Translations under genes and position numbers: made by a program
Notes under the pieces: model-generated
What the model was told of the DNA's origin: nothing
Databases searched by the model: none
The model's input: only the letters and a program-made list of their open reading frames with translations
Assembly: GCA_947629785.1 (NCBI GenBank)
Contig: CANRFB010000023.1
Location: 1 to 35,327 of the forward strand
Length of the DNA stretch: 35,327 bases
Direction: 5' to 3'
From: an uncultured Clostridia bacterium
GTDB lineage: Bacteria > Bacillota > Clostridia > Oscillospirales > Ruminococcaceae
Shown: positions 24,672-33,120 of the stretch, in pieces
How the letters are laid out: every line of letters begins with the position of its first letter
How positions within the stretch are numbered: position 1 is the stretch's first letter

Positions 24672-25331
24672 TTAATTTTTCAAAAGCCGTATTATTTCCA
24701 TAGTTGATAAATTCCTGTTAGTATAATACATATCGTCTGAAACTTCCCGTATAATTTCTATAAAAGGCGGGAACTCCACTTTATCGTCCTTGTGGGAAAG
24801 TTCCGCTTCCATGAGAGCGTAACCCGACTCGGCGGTATTTTCAAAAACGTCGAACTCGAAAGTCAGCCCGCCGTATGGGATAAGGTATCTGCGCTTCTTA
24901 ATAGTATAACCCACGGTTTTTGTTTTAAAGAATTCGTATTCCGACACGGTAAGAAACCGTTCGTTCTCGATACGGACGCGAGGGTCGCCCGTGGGGGCTT
25001 TTTCGGTGTAGATGAATTTATCGTCCAATTTCCGAATTCGTCCGCGGAAGCCGCTTTCCGGGGCAAGATAGTCCTGCTCGATAGTCTCAAAGGGGAAATC
25101 CCCGATATTCTCGGGAATTTTTACAAGCCATTTCCGTTCGATCTCAAGGCTTAAAATCTTCCCGCCGCGGTTTTTAATGCTTTCATCGCTGTAGAAAGGG
25201 TTTCCCGTCACATCGGCTATAACTTCATATCCTGCCGCTGTTTCCGCTTCAAGAACGGCAAGGGCGTTTTCCCTGTCGGCAAAGGAATAATTCCCCATAC
25301 CCTCGGTAAACTTTACTATATATCTATTCAT
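24672..25331 (-). CDS. CYTH domain (triphosphate tunnel metalloenzyme-like) protein
   Basis: This 219-residue protein carries a CYTH domain from about residue 60. The hallmark ExExK appears as LEIERKWLV, followed by strands rich in Arg, Lys and Glu facing the tunnel (GRIRK, YTEKAPTGDPRVRIENER, KKRRYLIPY, FEFDVFENT, LMEAELS). Bacterial relatives hydrolyse triphosphates such as tripolyphosphate, or are class IV adenylate cyclases. The first 58 residues form an extra N-terminal region (FTEGMGNYSFADRENALAVLEAE) that is not part of CYTH and was not recognised. AAGGAG lies nine bases before the ATG. It lies downstream of purB with a repeat cluster between them, and no separate promoter was seen. 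Confidence 0.87.
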   Translation of the reverse strand: MNRYIVKFTEGMGNYSFADRENALAVLEAETAAGYEVIADVTGNPFYSDESIKNRGGKILSLEIERKWLVKIPENIGDFPFETIEQDYLAPESGFRGRIRKLDDKFIYTEKAPTGDPRVRIENERFLTVSEYEFFKTKTVGYTIKKRRYLIPYGGLTFEFDVFENTAESGYALMEAELSHKDDKVEFPPFIEIIREVSDDMYYTNRNLSTMEIIRLLKN

Positions 25332-25349
25332 TTAATTCGCTCCTTTTAG

Positions 25350-25395
25350 ATTAGAGTTAAGAGCCTTTTGTAGAGTTAAGAGTTAAGAGTTGAGA
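25350..25395. repeat. GAGTTAAGAG-type repeat arm, left side of locus 3
   Basis: Repeated GAGTTAAGAG units. The piece AGAGCCTTTTGTAGAGTTAAGAG corresponds closely to the arm at 10075-10098 before aspS, so the two loci carry the same element end. Inverted units lie at 25559-25590. Confidence 0.68.
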
Positions 25396-25414
25396 GTTAA
25401 GATACCCCACCCCC

Positions 25415-25466
25415 TTTCCCCCTCCCCAAGGAGGGGGAAAACTATTCCCGCCTACATAGGCGGGAA
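25415..25466 (+). other. Two stacked hairpins inside repeat locus 3
   Basis: TTTCCCCCTCC (25415-25425) pairs with 25430-25440 around CCAA. TTCCCGCCT (25445-25453) pairs with AGGCGGGAA (25458-25466) around ACAT, and is followed by AATTTTTA, like a rightward terminator. Confidence 0.6.
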
Positions 25467-25479
25467 AATTTTTATAGAT

Positions 25480-25558
25480 TTAACTTTACTTTATATCACG
25501 GCAGGCATTAATTTGAAAATCACAAAATAACGCCTGAATGGGTGCAGGCTCAGCCTGC
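25480..25558 (+). repeat. Dispersed palindrome-ended repeat, copy R3
   Basis: It starts near TAACTTTACTTTATATCACGG, passes through the CAGGCATTAATTTGAAAATC block also present at 10255-10274, and ends in the palindrome GCAGGCTCAGCCTGC at 25544-25558. It is flanked by AACTCT-type arms. Confidence 0.78.
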
Positions 25559-25589
25559 TCTCAACTCTCAACTCTTAAATCTTAACTCT

Positions 25590-25632
25590 AACTTAGCGTT
25601 TGAGCAGGCGAAGCCTGCTCAAACGCTAAGTT
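25590..25632 (-). terminator. Perfect 20-base-pair stem overlapping the 3' end of purB
   Basis: AACTTAGCGTTTGAGCAGGC pairs perfectly with its inverse around GAA. The right arm (25613-25632) contains the purB codons Leu-Ser-Val and the stop; the left arm lies in the repeat region. The following minus-strand bases are TAGAGTTAAG, not a T run, so it may be a stability stem or a weak terminator. Confidence 0.6.
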
Positions 25633-27052
25633 CTGCGGTTTCGCCAAGGTCACTGCTGTTTGCGTCAAGCACAGGCTGAACACAGCCCGCGATGAATTCC
25701 TCAACCTGCTGTTCGCTCCGACCCGTGAAGCTTTCGGGTTTGAGAATTGCGTCCATTTCGTCAACATTGATCTTGAAATCGGGGTCGTTAAGTACACGTT
25801 CGATCAAATCGTTCTCCAGCCCTTTCTCTTTAACTTGCTTTCCCGCTTCCATGGCGTATGTGCGGAGTTTTTCGTGGAGAGCCTGACGGTCTCCGCCTTT
25901 CTTTACGGCGTCCATCATGATGTTTTCGGAAGCCATGAAAGGCAGTTCACGCATTACCCTCTGACGGATAACATTGGGATATACTACCAAGTCGGCGGTA
26001 ACATTCAGCATTATGTTAAGGATAGCGTCCACCGCCAGAAAACCTTCCGCAACGGAAATTCTCTTGTTTGCGGAATCGTCCAGCGTTCTCTCGAACCACT
26101 GCGTTCCCGCCGTGAATGCGGGATTCAGGGAATCTATCATAACATACCTTGCCAAAGCCGTTATTCGTTCGCACCGCATAGGATTCCTCTTATACGGCAT
26201 GGCGGAAGAACCTATCTGGTTCTTTTCAAAGGGTTCTTCCATTTCTTTGAAATTCTGCAAAATGCGCATATCATTGGCGAATTTCATGGCAGACTGGGCA
26301 ATTCCGCTGAGAGTTGCAACGATCTGCGAATCCGCCTTGCGGGAGTATGTCTGTCCCGAAACGGGGACTACCGCATCAAAGCCCATTTCCTCGGCGATAA
26401 GCTTTTCCAGTTCTTTTACCTTGTGGGTGTCTCCCTCGAAAAGTTCCATGAACGAAGCCTGCGTACCCGTAGTTCCCTTTGAACCGAGAAGTTTCAGTGT
26501 GGAAATACGGTAGTCTATCTCGTCCAAGTCCATAAGAAGCTCATTTATCCAGAGAGTGGCGCGTTTCCCCACGGTGGTAAGCTGGGCGGGCTGTAGGTGA
26601 GTATAAGCCAGACAGGGCATAGCCTTGTATTTCATGGCAAATCCCGACAGGTTGGAAATAACGTTTACAAGCTTTCTCTTTACGATTTTAAGGGCGTCGC
26701 GCATGATTATAACGTCCGTGTTGTCGCCCACGTAGCAGGAAGTTGCGCCAAGGTGGATAATTCCCTTTGCCTTGGGGCAGGCGAGTCCGTAGGTATAAAC
26801 GTGCGCCATTACATCGTGGCGGACGAGTTTTTCACGCTCGGCGGCTGTTTCGTAGTCAATGTCGGTGATATGCGCTTCCAGTTCGTCGACCTGTTCCTGC
26901 GTAACGGGCAGACCAAGTTTCATTTCCGCGCGGGCGAGGGCGACCCAGAGCCGCCTCCATGTGGTAAATTTCTTATCTGCGGAAAATACATACTGCATTT
27001 CCTTGCTTGCGTATCTTGTACAGAACGGTGATTCATAGCTGTTGTGGTCCAT
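25619..27052 (-). CDS. purB: Adenylosuccinate lyase
   Basis: The enzyme releases fumarate in two steps of purine synthesis: SAICAR to AICAR, and adenylosuccinate to AMP. The 477 residues match the fumarase/aspartase superfamily, with the signature GSSAMPYKRNP near residue 285, the HLGATSCYVGDNTD segment near residue 85 and THLQPAQ with its catalytic His near residue 150. The ATG at 27052 has AAAGGAA eight bases before it; a TTG at 27070 is not favoured. The promoter at 27089-27117 is close. Its C-terminal codons form one arm of a perfect stem. Confidence 0.96.
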   Translation of the reverse strand: MDHNSYESPFCTRYASKEMQYVFSADKKFTTWRRLWVALARAEMKLGLPVTQEQVDELEAHITDIDYETAAEREKLVRHDVMAHVYTYGLACPKAKGIIHLGATSCYVGDNTDVIIMRDALKIVKRKLVNVISNLSGFAMKYKAMPCLAYTHLQPAQLTTVGKRATLWINELLMDLDEIDYRISTLKLLGSKGTTGTQASFMELFEGDTHKVKELEKLIAEEMGFDAVVPVSGQTYSRKADSQIVATLSGIAQSAMKFANDMRILQNFKEMEEPFEKNQIGSSAMPYKRNPMRCERITALARYVMIDSLNPAFTAGTQWFERTLDDSANKRISVAEGFLAVDAILNIMLNVTADLVVYPNVIRQRVMRELPFMASENIMMDAVKKGGDRQALHEKLRTYAMEAGKQVKEKGLENDLIERVLNDPDFKINVDEMDAILKPESFTGRSEQQVEEFIAGCVQPVLDANSSDLGETAELSV

Positions 27053-27088
27053 GTTAAAGATTCCTTTCAAATTATTGTTCTGAAATAA

Positions 27089-27117
27089 ATTATAACATAT
27101 TTTATTTTTAATTGCAA
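27089..27117 (-). promoter_or_regulatory. Sigma-A promoter of purB
   Basis: TTGCAA (27117-27112) and a perfect TATAAT (27094-27089) are 17 bases apart on the minus strand, 37 bases before the start codon. No purine riboswitch fits in so short a leader. Confidence 0.72.
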
Positions 27118-27232
27118 TACGCAGAGGGCAATTTTCCTACGGTATTTCAGTGAGTTAAAATTTATTTAATAATTTATTGCTTTTAAATGACATAAGCACA
27201 AATTTACTATTATAGAAAAAATTTTATTATTT

Positions 27233-27854
27233 ATTCGATGAACGAGGGGAAGCACCAAAAAGGGAAGGGGGAAACCATAAACTTGATAGGGACGCGGTGG
27301 ATTTCCCCCTTCCCTTTTAGGTTCTCCCCCTCGTTGCTCCCTCTCTCCTTAAACCTATCCCCTTTCGCCCAAGCTCGTATGGGTTTACATATAACCAAAG
27401 TATCATAAATTTTATGACTTGCTTTACAAACTCTGCATAATTTCTTTGAACTTTCATTTATAGAATGGACTATTTAAATTTTGTTCGCAACGCGCGTAAG
27501 ACTTTGTAAAGTCCGCTAAACGTCTAAATTTTGACAGACTTAACAAAGTCATACATTGAACTCAAAGTGTAAGCGCACTTTACAAACTCAATTGTGATGG
27601 TTCAACTTTAAATTTTAGAATGGACTATTAAAGCGTTGCTTGAATAAATTCGCAAGGACGTGTAAAGTTCAGCAAAAATTATATGACAGTTTCTTTAAGT
27701 TAAGCCCTTTCCAGCTTGGGCGAAAGGGAATAGGGTTAAGGACAAGGGGAGCGCGAGGGGAAAGACCTTAAGGGGATAGGGGAAAACCGCCGCGTCCATA
27801 TCAAGCTTCCGGTTTGCCCCTTCCCCTTTTGGTCTTTCCCCTCGCATATCAAAT
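27233..27854. mobile_element. MITE-like inverted-repeat element, copy B
   Basis: This second copy of the element at 19276-19892 is in the same orientation, 622 bases long. The ends read ATTCGATGAACGAGGGG and, inverted, ATTTGATATGCGAGGGG. About 70 bases at 27362-27435 match 19406-19477 with one visible mismatch, and 27539-27587 is identical to 19581-19629. The arms are more diverged, but still pair with each other within the copy. It lies between purB and the HD-GYP gene, upstream of both, and holds no credible gene. Confidence 0.78.
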
Positions 27855-28017
27855 AACCAATAAGTTATTACTATTATAGCAAATTTCACGCTTTTACCAT
27901 TATAAAAGCAATAAATTTTTAAATGATTTTTAGCGCATTGAATCCCCTTGGGCAATTTTCCGCCGTTTATTAATAAAACTTTTTCATAATGGTAAGCTGT
28001 TGGAAATCCTTTTAATA

Positions 28018-28046
28018 TTGTATTTTACACTTTTTTGTGTTATAAT
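28018..28046 (+). promoter_or_regulatory. Sigma-A promoter of the propeller/HD-GYP gene
   Basis: TTGTAT (28018-28023) and a perfect TATAAT (28041-28046) are 17 bases apart. The leader to the GTG start is about 80 bases. Confidence 0.6.
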
Positions 28047-28131
28047 ATTTCTGAGTTATTGAAATTTTATAACGGCGTGAAATATTTCTAACAAATATTA
28101 CAAACCGTATATGTTGAAAGGTAGATTTCCT

Positions 28132-31059
28132 GTGAAGCTTGCAAGATTTTTTACAATAATAATTACTATACTATTTGTAATAAATATATTTGCTTTAAAC
28201 TCAAAGGCATATGTCGTTACTGTTTACAACGAGCGGAACGGTCTGCCTACGGGGGAAGCGAACGATATTATCCAGACTTCCGAGGGGTACATATGGATAG
28301 GAAGTTACGGCGGGCTTATACGCTATAACGGAAGTGATTTCCGCAATTTCAGCCTTGAGGGAATACTTCCCTCCTCTTCCGTCCGTGCGCTTTTCGAGGA
28401 CAGCAAGGGGCGGCTATGGATAGGCACTAACGACGCGGGCGTTTTCTATATGGAAAACGGCGTTATAAGCAGCATAGCTTCACCCGATGACGGAAGTTTC
28501 CACTGCGTCCGCGATTTTGCCGAAAGCGCCGACGGAACGGTTTACGCCGCGTCAAATTCGGGAATTGCGGAGATTCGCGGAGATGAACTTGTTCCTTTCA
28601 CGGGCGAGCATATGAACGGCGAAACGGTCTATTCCGTAGCCGTTGACAATTACGGACGGGTCTGGGGCGCGCTCAATTCGGGAATTCTTATTGCCGCCGA
28701 AAACGGCGCCGTCAAGCGCGTTTTCACTTCTGACGAATTCATGGACAAGGACGAAATATACTGCGCAGCTTCCGACGCCGCAGGAAATATTTACCTTGGT
28801 TCTTCGGGGAACGTCATTCTGAAGCTGTCTTTTCCCTCGGAAAGCCTTGAACCTAACCACATAAGATCCGAAACCATACTTACAGGCGAAGTTTCCACGC
28901 ATAACAGCATTTGTCCCGCTTCCGACGGACGGCTTATCGTCTGCGGAAACACAGGCTACTGCGTTATCTCCGAAAGCGGTGAAATTTCCGCCATTGACGC
29001 GGACGGCGCGGCTACCGCCGTAAACAACGGCTGTATTGATTACGAGGGAACCATATGGCTTGCTTCCACGAACCAAGGCATTATAAAATATACCAAAGCC
29101 TACTTTGATTCCCCGACAGCCGCTGCGGGAATTTCCCTGAACGCCGTTACAAAACAGGGAAATATCTACTACGCCGCCACCGACAGCGGAATACTTGCTT
29201 TTGACGAGAATTGGGAACCCGTTGAGAACGATTTTACCGAACTTTACAAAGGCGCGCGGGTACGAAGTCTTTTTACCGACAGCAAGGGAAACCTCTGGGC
29301 GGCTTCATATTCCTACACCGACTCGGCGGCTTGCTTTTCAGCTGACGGGGAAATCACCTCTTTCAGCGATGAGAACGGGCTTATAAATTCAAGCGCAAGG
29401 GCTGTTTACGAACTTTCGGACGGAAGTATCGCCATAGGAACGCAGGGCGGCGTAAGCATTATCCGTGACGGAAAGATAACCAGAAGCTTCGGCGCGGCGG
29501 ACGGGCTTGACGTAAGTTCGGTGCTTTGCTTTTCGGAAACCGACAGCGGCGCGCTTCTTGTGGGAAGCGATGGCGGCGGCATTTATGAAATAAACGGCGA
29601 TACCGTCACGAATCACGGATTTTCCGAGGGGCTTGCGGAGGGAGTCGTTCTCCGTATGCTGAAAGATTCTGACGGCGGCGGATATTTCATAAGCGCGGGC
29701 AGCAGTCTTTACTATTGGAAAGACTCGCAGTTCACGAAAATAAATATCCGCAAAGGCGCGGGAAGTATCTTTGACCTTTACGACAGGGACGGCTTCCTTT
29801 GGGTGCTTCAGAATAACGGCATACTTGCCTTTGACAAGCAGAAAATTCTGAACGGCGAGGACGTTCTGCCCCGCGAATACAGCTTTGAACACGGGCTGAC
29901 GGGTTCAATAAACGCAAACACATGGCATTATATGTCCGAGGACGGAAAACTGTATATTTCCACCCGAAACGGCATAAGCATCTTCGGTTTTGAAGCCGTG
30001 GACAACATTCTGCCAAAAGGCATTATCGGCAGCGTTACCGTTGACGGCGAACAGACCGACCGCCCTTACGAAATTAACCTTGACAGGAACGCGGGACGTG
30101 TGACAATAGATTTCGCCGCGCTTTCCTATACGGGAACAGCAAATATCGGAATTTCCTACATTCTTAACGGCTTTGACAAGGAAGAGACGGTAATTATCGG
30201 GGAACAGAGCGGAAACGTCAGCTACACAAATCTTCCCGGCGGCGAATATACTTTCAGGCTGAAAATTTTCGACAGCGAGAACAGGGATAATTTCAACGAA
30301 TACTCCGTTCCCGTTGTCAAGGAAATGAAGCTTTACGAGCGGAAATTTTTCCTGCCGCTGGTAATATTCCTTGCGGTGCTTGTCAGTGTGGGAACGGTAA
30401 TTCTTATTTCGTGGATAAAAATCAGCGGAATACGCAAGCGTCAGAAAGAATACCGCAGCATTATCGAACAGTCCTTGCAGACATTTGCACGGACAATTGA
30501 CGCAAAGGACAGATACACCAACGGTCATTCCCTGCGGGTGGCGAAATATTCCGCCGAACTTGCCCGAAGAATGGGCAAGTCCGAAGCCGAGCAGGAAAAC
30601 ATCTATTACATCGCGCTTCTGCACGACATAGGAAAGATAGGCATTCCCGACAGTATACTCAACAAGCCGGGGAAGCTTACCGACGAGGAGCGGGAAGTTA
30701 TCCGCCGTCACCCTCTTATCGGCGGCGAGATACTGAAAAACTTTTCCGCACTTGAGGGAATTGCCGACGGCGCGAAATATCATCACGAGCGCTATGACGG
30801 AACGGGTTACTGCGAACACCTTTCGGGAACGGATATTCCCGAAGTTGCCCGTATAATCGGCGTTGCCGACACTTACGACGCCATGAGCAGCAACCGCGTT
30901 TACATAAAAGCCTATTCCGAGGACGCAATTGTAAAAGAACTTAAAGAATGCAGCGGCACGCAGCTTGACCCGCAGGTCGTTCCCTATATGCTGGAAATGA
31001 TAAAGGACGGCTTCGCGCCCATAGCCCCCGACATTTTCCCCGACGATACGGTGAAATAA
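28132..31059 (+). CDS. Membrane sensor: beta-propeller, Y_Y_Y domain, HD-GYP phosphodiesterase
   Basis: This 975-residue sensor probably degrades cyclic-di-GMP. An N-terminal membrane segment or uncleaved signal (about 3-25) leads to two-component-regulator propeller repeats (about 30-630; recurring WIGS, GRLWIGTND, GNLWAAS motifs). A Y_Y_Y-type beta domain (about 640-735) and a membrane segment (about 741-765) follow, then an HD-GYP domain (about 785-960). The HD pair is LLHDIGKIGIPD (His831, Asp832) and the later motif is HHERYDGTGYC: the usual GYP is GYC (Cys894). The propeller half resembles hybrid two-component systems that sense polysaccharide breakdown products, but here it drives an HD-GYP. 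The GTG at 28132 follows GAAAGGT by nine bases; an ATG at 28111 has no ribosome site. Confidence 0.92.
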   Translation: MKLARFFTIIITILFVINIFALNSKAYVVTVYNERNGLPTGEANDIIQTSEGYIWIGSYGGLIRYNGSDFRNFSLEGILPSSSVRALFEDSKGRLWIGTNDAGVFYMENGVISSIASPDDGSFHCVRDFAESADGTVYAASNSGIAEIRGDELVPFTGEHMNGETVYSVAVDNYGRVWGALNSGILIAAENGAVKRVFTSDEFMDKDEIYCAASDAAGNIYLGSSGNVILKLSFPSESLEPNHIRSETILTGEVSTHNSICPASDGRLIVCGNTGYCVISESGEISAIDADGAATAVNNGCIDYEGTIWLASTNQGIIKYTKAYFDSPTAAAGISLNAVTKQGNIYYAATDSGILAFDENWEPVENDFTELYKGARVRSLFTDSKGNLWAASYSYTDSAACFSADGEITSFSDENGLINSSARAVYELSDGSIAIGTQGGVSIIRDGKITRSFGAADGLDVSSVLCFSETDSGALLVGSDGGGIYEINGDTVTNHGFSEGLAEGVVLRMLKDSDGGGYFISAGSSLYYWKDSQFTKINIRKGAGSIFDLYDRDGFLWVLQNNGILAFDKQKILNGEDVLPREYSFEHGLTGSINANTWHYMSEDGKLYISTRNGISIFGFEAVDNILPKGIIGSVTVDGEQTDRPYEINLDRNAGRVTIDFAALSYTGTANIGISYILNGFDKEETVIIGEQSGNVSYTNLPGGEYTFRLKIFDSENRDNFNEYSVPVVKEMKLYERKFFLPLVIFLAVLVSVGTVILISWIKISGIRKRQKEYRSIIEQSLQTFARTIDAKDRYTNGHSLRVAKYSAELARRMGKSEAEQENIYYIALLHDIGKIGIPDSILNKPGKLTDEEREVIRRHPLIGGEILKNFSALEGIADGAKYHHERYDGTGYCEHLSGTDIPEVARIIGVADTYDAMSSNRVYIKAYSEDAIVKELKECSGTQLDPQVVPYMLEMIKDGFAPIAPDIFPDDTVK

Positions 31060-31063
31060 AAAT

Positions 31064-31110
31064 GACCGTGCGAATTTTCCCTAAAGGATCTTCGCACGGT
31101 CTTTCAATTT
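31064..31110 (+). terminator. Terminator of the HD-GYP gene
   Basis: GACCGTGCGAA pairs with TTCGCACGGTC, followed by a T-rich tail, directly after the stop codon. Confidence 0.85.
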
Positions 31111-31275
31111 TTCACAAAAACATTTCTCAGAATTTATAAAATTTGTAGAAAAATGAGAATTTTTACAAAGTCATAAAATTATCTTTTATTAATCCCCGAA
31201 TGTGCTATAATTAAGTTGTAAGGAAAAATTTTGCGGTTAAAAATCGGGGAAGTTCCCCGAAATAAGGAGAAGTTT

Positions 31276-33081
31276 ATGAGCGGCACCGATCTTATACTTA
31301 TAGCTATTCAGGCTCTGGGCGGAATTGCCCTGTTCATCTACGGAATGACTATGCTGGGACGCGGACTTGAAAAGATCTCGGGCGGGAAAATGGAAAAAAT
31401 TCTCTCGGGACTTACCAGCAATATTTTTAAAAGCGTATTCCTCGGCGCGGTGGTGACAGCCGCCGTTCAGAGTTCGGGCGCAACGACGGTAATTATCGTC
31501 GGAATGGTAAATGCGGGAATTCTGAAACTTTCCTCGGCGATAGGCGTTATCATGGGCGCAAACATAGGTACTACAATTACAGGACAGATACTTCGGCTTG
31601 CAGGTCTGGAAAACAGCGCGGACACGAGCATCATTCTGCAGCTGCTGAATCCCCGATACCTTGCGCCGATAATTTCGGTAATAGGTCTTGTAATTTTCAT
31701 GCTTTCCAAAAATGACGTAAAGAAAAGCCTCGGCGAGACTCTCGTGGGGCTGGGGATACTTTTCACGGGAATGCTTTCAATGACCGACTCGGTAGAACCG
31801 CTTTCGGAACTTTCTGCGTTCAGAGAACTGTTTGAAACCCTTTCAAACCCCATACTTGGCGTTATTGCGGGCGCGGTGGTAACGGCGCTGCTGCAAAGTT
31901 CCTCCGCTGCGGTGGGTATTTTGCAGGCAATTTCCCAGAGCGGCACTCTGAAAGCTTCCTCGGCGTTCCCGATAATAATGGGGCAGAACATAGGCACCTG
32001 CATTACTTCAATAATTTCCGCCGCGGGCGCGTCCAAGAACGCCAAGCGAGCGGCGGTGGTACACCTTTACTTCAACGTTATCGGAACGGTGATATTCCTT
32101 ATAGCGGTCTATTCCATAAAAGCCGCCGTGGGTTTCCCTTTCTGGGAAAAGTCCATCGACATGGGCGGAATAGCCAATTTCCACACATTTTTCAATATAG
32201 CGGTAACGATACTGTTCCTGCCCTTTACGGGGCTGCTTGAAAAACTTGCCTGCCTGACTATCCGCGACACTGCCGAAGAAGCGGACGACGATTCAGGAAG
32301 CACGGAAGTATCTTTCAGCGCGCTGGACGACCGTTTCCTGAAATCCCCCGCTCTTGCAATACAGCAGTCCCAGAACGCGGTAGTTGCCATGGGAAATCTT
32401 GCACTGAAAAATTTCACCAAAATGCGGAAACTTTTCAACAGTGAGGATTTTAACGAAAAGACGGTTGAAAAGCTGAAAGACAACGAGGAATCCATTGACC
32501 GTCTGGAGGACAGGCTCAACGTTTACCTTGTAAAGCTGACGGAGTGCGAACTTACCGACTACGAGAACCGCCGCGTTACCGAACTTCTCCACCTTACCTC
32601 GGAATTTGAGCGAATAGGCGACTACGCCATGAACCTTATTGAAAACGCCGAAAAGCTCCACGATCTGGACGTGGTGTTCTCCGACGGCGCACTTCACGAA
32701 TTAGGGGTGATTTCCGACGCTGTTCAGGAAATAATCGGCATGGCTGTTGAAACCGTAAAGAACAACGATATTGCCCTTGCCATGCGTATCGAGCCTCTGG
32801 AAGAAACCGTTGACTTCCTGAACGAAACTCTCAAAAGCCGTCACATAGAGCGGCTCAAAAACGGCGAGTGCGTTGTTGAAAGCGGCGTAAACTTCCTTGA
32901 CCTGCTTATCAATCTTGAAAGAATATCCGACCACTGTTCAAACATAGCGGTATATGTTATGGGCGCGCAGAAGAACAAGACCGTTCTCAACCGCCACGAA
33001 TACATTCAGGCTCGTCACGAGGGCAGCGACGAGGAATACCTGAACCTTACGGAACAGTACATGGCGAAATACGTTTTATAA
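31276..33081 (+). CDS. Na/Pi cotransporter family protein with PhoU-like domain
   Basis: This 601-residue protein is probably a sodium-phosphate transporter or a related regulator of phosphate flux. The membrane half (about 1-330) has two copies of the Na_Pi cotransporter repeat, each with a QSS motif: QSSGATTVIIVGMVNAG near residue 65 and QSSSAAVGILQAIS near residue 218, both followed by GANIGT or GQNIGT. The C-terminal half (about 365-590) is a helical PhoU-like domain with the typical EFERIGDYAMNLIENAE and LERISDHCSNIAVYV. The ATG at 31276 has AAGGAGA six bases before it. A TATAAT lies at 31206-31211, with a weak -35. No phosphate operon is nearby. Confidence 0.93.
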   Translation: MSGTDLILIAIQALGGIALFIYGMTMLGRGLEKISGGKMEKILSGLTSNIFKSVFLGAVVTAAVQSSGATTVIIVGMVNAGILKLSSAIGVIMGANIGTTITGQILRLAGLENSADTSIILQLLNPRYLAPIISVIGLVIFMLSKNDVKKSLGETLVGLGILFTGMLSMTDSVEPLSELSAFRELFETLSNPILGVIAGAVVTALLQSSSAAVGILQAISQSGTLKASSAFPIIMGQNIGTCITSIISAAGASKNAKRAAVVHLYFNVIGTVIFLIAVYSIKAAVGFPFWEKSIDMGGIANFHTFFNIAVTILFLPFTGLLEKLACLTIRDTAEEADDDSGSTEVSFSALDDRFLKSPALAIQQSQNAVVAMGNLALKNFTKMRKLFNSEDFNEKTVEKLKDNEESIDRLEDRLNVYLVKLTECELTDYENRRVTELLHLTSEFERIGDYAMNLIENAEKLHDLDVVFSDGALHELGVISDAVQEIIGMAVETVKNNDIALAMRIEPLEETVDFLNETLKSRHIERLKNGECVVESGVNFLDLLINLERISDHCSNIAVYVMGAQKNKTVLNRHEYIQARHEGSDEEYLNLTEQYMAKYVL

Positions 33082-33086
33082 AAGCA

Positions 33087-33118
33087 AAACCGAGCGGAAA
33101 ATACCGTTCGGTTTTTTT
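33087..33118 (+). terminator. Terminator of the Na/Pi cotransporter gene
   Basis: AAACCGAGCGG pairs with CCGTTCGGTTT (one G-T pair), followed by seven T. It may act in both directions for the convergent GGDEF gene. Confidence 0.9.
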
Positions 33119-33120
33119 GT

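Noticed and set aside
27955-27985. GGGCAATTTTCC at 27128 and 27952 as target-site duplication around element copy B
   Set aside because: The two matches lie about 100 bases outside the element ends and have no counterpart at copy A, so they are not a simple duplication of the insertion target.
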